Origin: Enterococcus xiangfangensis
GTDB taxonomy: Bacteria > Bacillota > Bacilli > Lactobacillales > Enterococcaceae
Assembly (NCBI RefSeq): GCF_005405365.1
Contig: NZ_BJDX01000005.1
Location: 1-64,000 of the forward strand
Length of the DNA: 64,000 nt
Direction of reading: 5' to 3'
Notes under the pieces: model-generated
Databases searched by the model: none
Told to the model about the DNA's origin: nothing
Seen by the model: the letters and a program-made list of their open reading frames with translations, nothing else
Position numbers and translations under genes: made by a program
Shown: in pieces, positions 29,131 through 35,739 of the stretch
Numbering within the stretch: position 1 is the first letter of the stretch
Layout: every line of letters starts with the position of its first letter

Positions 29131-29164
29131 AAAAAGTACACCAGCAAAAGCTGGTGTACTTTTT
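29131..29164 (-). terminator. Intrinsic terminator after acpB
   Basis: A perfect 15-bp stem (29131-29145 with 29150-29164), loop of four A, T-rich on both sides, directly after the acpB stop. It separates plsX-acpB from rnc. Confidence 0.9.
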
Positions 29165-29167
29165 GTG

Positions 29168-29419
29168 TTAAGCTTGGTTGTTTTGCATAATGTAATCAAC
29201 TGCGGCTCCAACAGTTTCAATTTTTTCAGCATCTTCATCTGAGATTTCTGTTCCGAATTCATCTTCTAATTCTAAAACAAATTCCATGATACTGATTGAA
29301 TCTGCATTTAAGTCGTCTTTGATACTCAATTCAAGAGTCACTTTATCTTTATCGATTTCAAAGTGATTTGAAATTATTTCAGCAACTTGGCTAAATACTT
29401 CTTCACGAGTCAACAACAT
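29168..29419 (-). CDS. acpB: Auxiliary acyl carrier protein AcpB
   Basis: Acidic 83-residue carrier protein. The phosphopantetheine site is Ser41 in [11 protein letters not shown], with DSI instead of the usual DSL. Bacillus has fabD, fabG and acpP between plsX and rnc; here a single ACP follows plsX directly and a terminator isolates it from rnc. This matches the plsX-acpB arrangement of Enterococcus faecalis, where AcpB is an atypical second ACP that works with FabT to repress fatty acid synthesis when exogenous fatty acid is available. The start is uncertain: ATG lies only three bases after GGAGG, and the next two TTG codons are better spaced. Confidence 0.82.
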   Translation of the reverse strand: MLLTREEVFSQVAEIISNHFEIDKDKVTLELSIKDDLNADSISIMEFVLELEDEFGTEISDEDAEKIETVGAAVDYIMQNNQA

Positions 29420-29475
29420 TCACCTCCACTTGATCAACTAATATTCGTCTATGTCTTACCAGAAGGTCACCACTC

Positions 29476-29504
29476 ATTTTACTGGTGTTTGACTTCTTTG
29501 TCTA
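29476..29504 (-). promoter_or_regulatory. Internal promoter of acpB
   Basis: Minus strand: TAGACA (29499-29504), 17 bases, TAAAAT (29476-29481), in the 111-base spacer between plsX and acpB. acpB could therefore be made separately from plsX. Confidence 0.6.
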
Positions 29505-29530
29505 GCTTTTTTAGTAAAATGCTTGGATGC

Positions 29531-30532
29531 TTACTCGCCTTTAGGTGTCTCGAAAAACTGGACCAATTGTCCAACGACATTCGTCTCTAACATCGTGTGG
29601 ATTTGACTGATCGTGTTCGCTACTGCTTCAGGCCCGGTCGAACCATGTGTTTTGATCACTGGTGCTTTCAAACCAAACAATACTGCTCCGCCATGAGCAG
29701 AATAGTCCAATTTGTCTTTTAGCCCGTATAATGTTTCTTTTAACATCAATGCTCCAAATTTACCTTTGATGCCGGCGTCATTGATGCTGCTTTTGATTAG
29801 ATTCATAAAGCCCATCGCTGTTCCTTCGATCGTTTTCAAAACGGCATTTCCAGTGAAGCCATCCGTTACAACAACATCCGCAGCACCATTCAAAAGTTCC
29901 CGCGCTTCCACGTTACCGATAAAATTGATGCTCTCTTCAGCTTGCAATAATTTGAATGCTTCTTTTGTCAATTCGCTGCCTTTGGTTTCTTCTGTTCCGT
30001 TGTTTAACAAACCTACGCGCGGATTTTTTATCCCACGGACATGTTTTGCATAAAAAGAACCTAAAATCGCGTATTGTTGTAGATGTTCTGCTTTATTTTC
30101 GGCATTCGCGCCAAGATCCAGCATATCAAATCCACTATCACCGGTTAAAACTGGCAATGTCGACATCAGACCTGGGCGTTCGATCCCTTTGATTCGTCCT
30201 ACTACGAATAAACCAGCTGCCAATAAAGCTCCCGTATTCCCCGCTGAAAAAATTGCGTCGGCTTTGCCTTCTTTGACTGCTTGCGCAGCTAAAACCATCG
30301 ATGCCGTTTTTTTACGACGGATTGCTTTGACAGGCTCGTCGTCGCTGTTGATTTTTTCATCTGTATGAATGATCGTGATATTGTTTTCATTCGTAAGGTA
30401 TTGACGGATCGCATCTTCTTTTCCATATAATTGAAATTCAATATCCGGATGTTTTTTTTGTGCTAACATGACACCTTCAACGATCGCTTTTGGTGCAAAA
30501 TCCCCACCCATCGCGTCTACAGCAATTCTCAT
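29531..30532 (-). CDS. plsX: Phosphate acyltransferase PlsX
   Basis: Peripheral membrane enzyme, 333 residues, that converts acyl-ACP to acyl-phosphate, the donor used by PlsY for the first step of phospholipid synthesis. The N-terminal [17 protein letters not shown] and the central [10 protein letters not shown] motifs are diagnostic. The ATG start follows AAAAGGAGAG. It sits upstream of the auxiliary ACP gene. It may also consume acyl-phosphate made by the FakA pathway (32832). Confidence 0.96.
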   Translation of the reverse strand: MRIAVDAMGGDFAPKAIVEGVMLAQKKHPDIEFQLYGKEDAIRQYLTNENNITIIHTDEKINSDDEPVKAIRRKKTASMVLAAQAVKEGKADAIFSAGNTGALLAAGLFVVGRIKGIERPGLMSTLPVLTGDSGFDMLDLGANAENKAEHLQQYAILGSFYAKHVRGIKNPRVGLLNNGTEETKGSELTKEAFKLLQAEESINFIGNVEARELLNGAADVVVTDGFTGNAVLKTIEGTAMGFMNLIKSSINDAGIKGKFGALMLKETLYGLKDKLDYSAHGGAVLFGLKAPVIKTHGSTGPEAVANTISQIHTMLETNVVGQLVQFFETPKGE

Positions 30533-30624
30533 GAAAAACTTCTCTCCTTTTTTCCAATTGATTTATTTTCTAAAAGCCGTTTTATTTAAACGAAACTAAA
30601 GTTAAAGCGGCCATGATTTTCTCC

Positions 30625-30633
30625 AGTATAGCA
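30625..30633 (-). promoter_or_regulatory. Extended -10 promoter of plsX-acpB
   Basis: Minus strand TGC-TATACT overlapping the end of recG; poor -35. It would give a leader of about 90 nt to plsX. I see no clean FabT palindrome in it. Confidence 0.4.
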
Positions 30634-30635
30634 TA

Positions 30636-32669
30636 TTAATCAAAATATGTTTCGCCGGTCTCCGTCGGCTTCAGCGCCTTTGCTAATGCGGAAAAAGCTG
30701 GTTGACTCTGCCAATTATCTACTTGCCAGATCTGGTTGGCTTCATCACGTGCAACTTCTAAAACATTGGCATCATTGACAAGATCTGCGATCAAAAATTG
30801 CGGCAGCCCCGATTGACGGAAGCCGAATACTTCCCCTGGCCCGCGCAACTCTAAATCTTTTTCGCTCAATACAAATCCGTTGTTCGTCTCTGTCATGATC
30901 TTCATCCGTTCTTTTCCCATTTCATTTTTAGGACTAGCGACTAAGATACAATATGAGGCGGCTGATCCGCGTCCGACCCGACCACGTAATTGATGGAGCT
31001 GCGCCAAACCGAACCGATCCGCATCCATGATGAACATCACTGTCGCATTCGGAACATTGACACCTACTTCGATCACAGTGGTAGAAACAAGAATCTGACT
31101 TTGATTCTCTTTAAACTCTTCCATAATCGCGTCTTTTTCTATATTCTTCATTTTTCCATGCAACAAGCTGACTTGATACGTCGGTGCATAATATTCTTTT
31201 AGATGCTCATAAATTTCAGTCGCATTTTTTACATCCAGTGCTTCAGATTCTTCGATCAACGGACAAATCACGTACAGTTGATGTCCGCTTTGCAATTCTT
31301 GTTTCGCCCAATCCAACGTGTGTTCTAATTGTTTGGGTTTGATCCAACTAGTTTTAACTGGAATCCGACCCGCCGGCATTTGATCAATGATCGAAACATC
31401 CATCTCGCCATATGCTGTGATCGCCAATGTCCGTGGAATCGGTGTCGCCGTCATGAACAAAACATCCGGATGTAATCCTTTTTCTCGCAATACTTTGCGT
31501 TGATTCACACCGAAGCGATGCTGTTCGTCAGTAATGACCAAGCCTAAATTAGCAAACTGGACCTCGTCTTGGATCAATGCGTGAGTTCCAATGATCACAT
31601 CAATCTCCCCATTTTTCAGCCCAGCCAAAATTGCACGGCGCTCTTTTGTCTTCGTTGAGCCGGTCAGCAATGCCGTCGTCAATTCTAACGGATCAAATAA
31701 CTGATTCAAACTTTCTAAATGCTGCTGCGCCAAAATTTCGGTCGGCACCATCAACGCCCCTTGGAATCCAGCCGTCATCGCTGCATACAGTGCGATCGCC
31801 GCGACAACTGTCTTCCCGCTCCCAACATCACCTTGCAACAAGCGCTGCATATGTTTTTTGCTGCGCAGATCGTAACAGATCTCGTTAGTCACTCGTTTTT
31901 GCGCATCCGTTAATTCAAAGGGCAGTTTTTGTGTGAATTGTTTTAACCGTTCTACATCGTAACGAACCGCGATCCCATTTTTTTCACTACGTTCATTTTT
32001 TTTCAACCCTTGCATTTGCATTTGGAACAAGAAAAATTCTTCAAAGACCACTCGCCGTTTGGCTTGCTGACTCTCTTGAGGATTTTTAGGAAAATGCATT
32101 GCCCGCATGGCTTGTTTACGTGGCATCAAACGATATTTTTCTAGCAAATAATCCGGCAGATTTTCTGCCACCTGCTCACCAAATTTATCAAATGCCGTTT
32201 TGATCAAATCGACCAGTGTACTTTGACGAATCGACTTTGTCACATGATAGATCGGTGCATATTCTTCCGTCTGTTTGCCGCCTAAGATTTTCATCCCCGT
32301 CAAAGACTTGCGTTTCGCATCCCATTTCCCATAGACAGCCAATTCTTCACCGACTTCTATTTTATCTTTCAAATAAGGTTGATTGAAAAAGGAGACCATG
32401 AAAACTGCGTGATCTTGCATCATACGAAACTGCAGTCGACTTTTTTTATAACCAAAACGGCTAACAACCGGCGCCGAGACGATCACACCTTTTAAGGTCA
32501 CTTTTTCTTGGTCGTTGATCTCTAATAGATTTTTTTCTTGAATGTCTTCGTAACGAAACGGGTAATAGCTCAATAAATCTTCGATCGTCACGATCCCCAA
32601 TTCAATTAATGTCTGTGCACGCTTAGGTCCTACGCCAGGCAAGACCGATACAGATTCTTGCGTTGCCAT
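30636..32669 (-). CDS. recG: ATP-dependent DNA helicase RecG
   Basis: Branch-migration helicase of 677 residues that remodels stalled replication forks and Holliday junctions. An N-terminal wedge/OB domain (about 55-150) precedes the helicase: Walker A GDVGSGKTVVA (about 280-290), DEQH box, SATPIPRT-like TATPIPRTLA, and motif VI with QLRGRVGRG. The start is ATG 32667-32669, six bases after AAGGAGG; the GTG just before it is rejected. It follows the fakA terminator, so it has its own transcript or depends on readthrough. No strong promoter is visible. Confidence 0.96.
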   Translation of the reverse strand: MATQESVSVLPGVGPKRAQTLIELGIVTIEDLLSYYPFRYEDIQEKNLLEINDQEKVTLKGVIVSAPVVSRFGYKKSRLQFRMMQDHAVFMVSFFNQPYLKDKIEVGEELAVYGKWDAKRKSLTGMKILGGKQTEEYAPIYHVTKSIRQSTLVDLIKTAFDKFGEQVAENLPDYLLEKYRLMPRKQAMRAMHFPKNPQESQQAKRRVVFEEFFLFQMQMQGLKKNERSEKNGIAVRYDVERLKQFTQKLPFELTDAQKRVTNEICYDLRSKKHMQRLLQGDVGSGKTVVAAIALYAAMTAGFQGALMVPTEILAQQHLESLNQLFDPLELTTALLTGSTKTKERRAILAGLKNGEIDVIIGTHALIQDEVQFANLGLVITDEQHRFGVNQRKVLREKGLHPDVLFMTATPIPRTLAITAYGEMDVSIIDQMPAGRIPVKTSWIKPKQLEHTLDWAKQELQSGHQLYVICPLIEESEALDVKNATEIYEHLKEYYAPTYQVSLLHGKMKNIEKDAIMEEFKENQSQILVSTTVIEVGVNVPNATVMFIMDADRFGLAQLHQLRGRVGRGSAASYCILVASPKNEMGKERMKIMTETNNGFVLSEKDLELRGPGEVFGFRQSGLPQFLIADLVNDANVLEVARDEANQIWQVDNWQSQPAFSALAKALKPTETGETYFD

Positions 32670-32789
32670 CACTAGCCTCCTTTCGCTTTTTTAGCTCTTG
32701 ATTTTTATTTAGGTTCTTCTTTAATTTCTAAAAATTATTGAGAATAAAAATAATTTTTGCTTGCCTTGCCGGAGCTTTTATTAAACTGC

Positions 32790-32817
32790 AAAAAAAGCCG
32801 GGAAAGAATTCCCGACT
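32790..32817 (-). terminator. Intrinsic terminator after fakA
   Basis: A nine-bp stem (32796-32804 with 32809-32817, one G-T pair) is followed by seven T on the minus strand, 14 bases after the fakA stop. Confidence 0.85.
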
Positions 32818-32831
32818 CTGACTTTATAGGA

Positions 32832-34511
32832 TTATTCCGCTGAAAGCAAGTATGGATAAACTGGTTGTTTTCCTTCGTGGATCTCAACTTCTAAATCAGG
32901 ATAGCTTGCTTCGATCGCAGCACTTAGTTTTTCGGCTTCTGCTTGTGTACCTTCTTCACCGACGATGATCGTAATGATCTCAATCTCATCATTGATCATT
33001 TTGTTCAACGTATCAAAAGTAGCTTGATACTTATCCGCTTCTGAAAGAACGATCTTACCGTCAATCATCCCTAAGTAGTCGCCTTCATGAATTTCCACTC
33101 CGTCGATCGCTGTGTCACGGATTGCATTTGTGATTTGTCCGCTGACAACTGATTCAAGCATGTCGGTCATCGCTGTTTTGTTGTCTTCCAAGCTTTGATC
33201 GCCATGGAATGCCAACATCGCAGTCATCCCTTGAGAGACTGTTTTACTTGGTACGACTGCAACGGGAATATCTGCGACTTCTGCCGCTTGATCTGCAGCC
33301 ATGAAGATATTTTTATTGTTCGGTAAAACAACAACTTGATCTGCGTGAACTTCTTTGATTGCTTCTAAGATATCTTCTGTACTTGGATTCATCGTTTGTC
33401 CGCCACTGATAACAAAATCAGCACCTAGACTCTTGAATAATTCTTGGACCCCTTCACCTGCCGCGATTGCAATAACCGCTTGTGGTTTGCGTTGAACGGG
33501 TGTTGTTTCAACTGTAGATTGTTCATCGTGCTCCAAAATCGTTTCATGTTGCAAACGCATATTATCGACTTTGACTTTGATCAACGCACCAAATTTTTGA
33601 CCGTAATTCATGACTTCACCCGGATGTTCCGTGTGCACATGAACTTTAACGATCTCATCATCATTGACCACCAATAATGAATCACCGATTCCATCTAAAT
33701 AATTGCGGAAAGTATCATAGTCGAACTGACTATCCACTGTCGGGCCTTCACCTAAACGAACCATGATTTCAGTACAGTAGCCAAATTTGATATCTGCTGT
33801 TGCTAATTGACCTTGGACACTGCGGTGATGTTCAGCATTGACCATTTCGTCCATTTCAGCCGGACTTGGTTCATACGTGTCATCCGCTTGGAATTCGCCA
33901 TTTAGTGCACTTAAAAAGCCTTCATAAATGAACAACAACCCTTGACCTCCACTATCGACAACGCCGACTTCTTTCAAAACAGGCAGCATATCAGGGGTTT
34001 TATCCAATGCTTTTTTCCCATATTGAACAACTGTCGTCATGACTTCGATCACATCATCTGTTTGCTTTGCTTTGCGTTCGCCAGCTTTTGCTGATTCCCG
34101 CGCCACGGTTAAAATTGTTCCTTCTACTGGTTTCATGACTGCTTTATAAGCAGTTTCCACTCCGTGAACAAACGCTTTAGCTAAATCTTCAGCGTTCAAC
34201 GTATCGACTTCTAAGATTGCTTTAGAAAAACCACGGAACAATTGTGACAAGATAACGCCAGAATTTCCGCGTGCTCCCATCAATAATCCTTTAGCTAAAA
34301 CATTTGCTAATTCGCCGACTTTTTCTGAAGCAGAGTTGACAACAGCAGTCGCGCCGCTGGTCATGGATAAATTCATATTGGTTCCAGTGTCACCATCTGG
34401 TACTGGAAATACATTTAACGAATTGACATATTCTGCATTGACTTGCAGACGTTTAGCGCCAGCCTCTACCATTTCTTGGAATTGACTCGCGCTGATTTCT
34501 GTTACCTTCAC
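32832..34511 (-). CDS. fakA: Fatty acid kinase catalytic subunit FakA (YloV family)
   Basis: A 559-residue protein with an N-terminal DAK2/DhaL-type kinase domain (DGDTGTNMNLSM, 39-50), a middle domain and a C-terminal DegV-like domain. FakA phosphorylates fatty acid held by a FakB protein to acyl-phosphate, feeding PlsX/PlsY. No fakB lies in this window. The start is GTG 34509-34511, nine bases after AAGGAGG. It is 29 bases downstream of the YloU gene, with which it forms a conserved two-gene unit. Confidence 0.92.
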   Translation of the reverse strand: MKVTEISASQFQEMVEAGAKRLQVNAEYVNSLNVFPVPDGDTGTNMNLSMTSGATAVVNSASEKVGELANVLAKGLLMGARGNSGVILSQLFRGFSKAILEVDTLNAEDLAKAFVHGVETAYKAVMKPVEGTILTVARESAKAGERKAKQTDDVIEVMTTVVQYGKKALDKTPDMLPVLKEVGVVDSGGQGLLFIYEGFLSALNGEFQADDTYEPSPAEMDEMVNAEHHRSVQGQLATADIKFGYCTEIMVRLGEGPTVDSQFDYDTFRNYLDGIGDSLLVVNDDEIVKVHVHTEHPGEVMNYGQKFGALIKVKVDNMRLQHETILEHDEQSTVETTPVQRKPQAVIAIAAGEGVQELFKSLGADFVISGGQTMNPSTEDILEAIKEVHADQVVVLPNNKNIFMAADQAAEVADIPVAVVPSKTVSQGMTAMLAFHGDQSLEDNKTAMTDMLESVVSGQITNAIRDTAIDGVEIHEGDYLGMIDGKIVLSEADKYQATFDTLNKMINDEIEIITIIVGEEGTQAEAEKLSAAIEASYPDLEVEIHEGKQPVYPYLLSAE

Positions 34512-34540
34512 TTACTTAGTCCTCCTTAAGAACGCTGCCT

Positions 34541-34903
34541 TTAGTCAGGCAGAACACGCACACCTTGAACATAGACATTCACTGAGTTAGCTGTAACTCC
34601 AAGCATCGTTTCTAAATTGTATTTCACTTTTTCTTGGACATTGCGCGATACTTCTGAGATCTTCGTGCCGTAGCTGATGATCGTATACACATCGACTGCG
34701 ATTCCATTCTCTTCTTGACGTACAACAACGCCGCGTGAATAATTTTCTTTTCTTAAAATCTCTGTAATATTGTCTTTGATTTGATTTTTGCTAGCCATAC
34801 CAACGATACCAAACACGTCAGTAACCGCACCGCCGACAACCGTCGCGATGACGTCGTTTGAAATTTCGATCATACCAGCCTGTGTATTAATTTTCACAGC
34901 CAT
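34541..34903 (-). CDS. yloU: Asp23/Gls24 family protein YloU
   Basis: A 120-residue Asp23-family protein of alternating strands and helices, containing the repeated GxxxVTDVFGIVGMASK and VYTIISYGTKISEV segments. In Firmicutes yloU always neighbours fakA (yloV) and is linked to alkaline or envelope stress proteins, but the mechanism is unknown. The start is ATG 34901-34903, nine bases after AAGGAGG; an upstream in-frame start 12 codons earlier is rejected. It is divergent from rpmB, as in Bacillus. Confidence 0.9.
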   Translation of the reverse strand: MAVKINTQAGMIEISNDVIATVVGGAVTDVFGIVGMASKNQIKDNITEILRKENYSRGVVVRQEENGIAVDVYTIISYGTKISEVSRNVQEKVKYNLETMLGVTANSVNVYVQGVRVLPD

Positions 34904-34949
34904 AGTTGTTAGCCTCCTTAAATAGACACACTCGTCCATTTTTTCTACT

Positions 34950-34977
34950 ATAATAGTTTATCATAGCCCTATGACAA
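34950..34977 (-). promoter_or_regulatory. Promoter of yloU-fakA
   Basis: Minus strand: TTGTCA (34972-34977), 16 bases, TATTAT (34950-34955), overlapping alternative TATAGT. Confidence 0.5.
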
Positions 34978-35139
34978 ATAAAAGAAAGTTCCGTTGCGAT
35001 TTGCTGATAGGGCGCTCCCTGCTTGCCGCAAATTCCCGCCAACTTTCCTGCATCAAAACTTTTGTTAAAAATTTTTACGCTAACAGTCTATAATTTACCC
35101 GCAAATCCCTTGAATGTCAATCTTTCTAAAAAAATTCAC

Positions 35140-35168
35140 TTGCTAAACTTGTTAATCTATGCTAAATT
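35140..35168 (+). promoter_or_regulatory. Promoter of rpmB
   Basis: TTGCTA (35140-35145), 17 bases, TAAATT (35163-35168) preceded by the extended TGC. Confidence 0.65.
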
Positions 35169-35225
35169 ATTTTAGTATGAGCCAAAGAAGCGCTCCAATA
35201 TCAAGGCAAAAGGAGGAAACATCAT

Positions 35226-35414
35226 ATGGCAAAAGTTTGCTATTTTACTGGTCGTAAAACAAGAAGTGCAAATAACCGTTCTCACGCTATGAACGCTACA
35301 AAACGTACTGTAAAACCTAATTTACAAAAAGTTCGCGTTTTAGTGGACGGAAAACCTAAAAAAGTTTGGGTCTCAACTCGTGCTTTGAAATCTGGAAAAG
35401 TTGAGCGCGTTTAA
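35226..35414 (+). CDS. rpmB: 50S ribosomal protein L28
   Basis: A basic 62-residue ribosomal protein. It begins [20 protein letters not shown] and lacks the zinc-binding cysteine pairs, so it is the zinc-independent form. The ATG start is preceded by AAAGGAGG. It is a single gene with its own promoter and terminator, divergent from yloU as in most Firmicutes. Confidence 0.96.
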   Translation: MAKVCYFTGRKTRSANNRSHAMNATKRTVKPNLQKVRVLVDGKPKKVWVSTRALKSGKVERV

Positions 35415-35432
35415 TATTATCCAATCAAGCCA

Positions 35433-35460
35433 AACCGTTCGATTACGAGCGGTTTTTTTT
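35433..35460 (+). terminator. Intrinsic terminator of rpmB
   Basis: An eight-bp stem (ACCGTTCG with CGAGCGGT, one G-T pair), loop ATTA, followed by eight T. Confidence 0.88.
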
Positions 35461-35497
35461 GTGCCTTCAAAAACTATGTAGCATTTATATATCTATC

Positions 35498-35534
35498 AAA
35501 AAAGACAAGCCGAAAAATCAGGCTTGTCTTTTTT
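35498..35534 (-). terminator. Second terminator-like hairpin after rpmB, facing both ways
   Basis: A 14-bp stem (35498-35511 with 35521-35534) with a nine-base loop is T-rich on both strands. It lies only 38 bases past the rpmB terminator, so rpmB hardly needs it. On the minus strand it ends the 48-codon open frame 35518-35664, whose stop codon lies in the loop. Confidence 0.75.
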
Positions 35535-35664
35535 GACTTGCCTTTTCAGTTAGAAAGAAAATCCGTTGTCTTCTCTCATAAAATAACTTATTATCAAAAT
35601 ATTGTTCAGCAGTATTCACACCTGTTTCCATTACAAAATGTTTAAATATTCGTTTGTGTTTCAT
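35518..35664 (-). CDS. Possible 48-residue basic protein or gene remnant
   Basis: An uninterrupted minus-strand frame begins at ATG 35662-35664, encodes 48 residues (MKHKRIFKHFVMETG at the start, YFDNKLFYERRQR in the middle) and stops inside terminator hairpin 35498-35534. The same frame stays open upstream to 35772, into the antisense side of yfhO, giving 84 sense codons without a usual start. The ribosome site is poor (GAAAGAG only two bases from ATG). I do not recognise it. It may be a small gene, the tail of a decayed longer gene, or chance. Confidence 0.3.
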   Translation of the reverse strand: MKHKRIFKHFVMETGVNTAEQYFDNKLFYERRQRIFFLTEKASQKRQA

Positions 35665-35693
35665 AGCTCTTTCACAATATTTTGTACTATCTA

Positions 35694-35702
35694 TGGTAAA
35701 AT
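35694..35702 (+). promoter_or_regulatory. Putative extended -10 promoter of yfhO
   Basis: TGG-TAAAAT 38 bases before the yfhO start, with no good -35. It lies within the open frame on the other strand. Confidence 0.35.
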
Positions 35703-35739
35703 TTGGATAGTCTGTTGAAAGAAGTTTGGTGATTTTTAT

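Larger units (their letters stand above)
34904..35225. other. Divergent control region between yloU and rpmB
   Basis: 322 bases without a gene. The two promoters lie at 34950-34977 (minus) and 35140-35168 (plus). Between them, about 34983-35067, is a nested inverted-repeat region: GAAAGTT with AACTTTC outside, TTGCG with CGCAA and AGGG with CCCT inside. I see no known regulatory RNA. A TATAAT at about 35090 on the plus strand lacks a good -35. Confidence 0.45.

Noticed and set aside
29420..30635. FabT-type operator near plsX
   Set aside because: AGTTT and AAAAC words are present in the plsX leader, but they do not form the expected palindrome.
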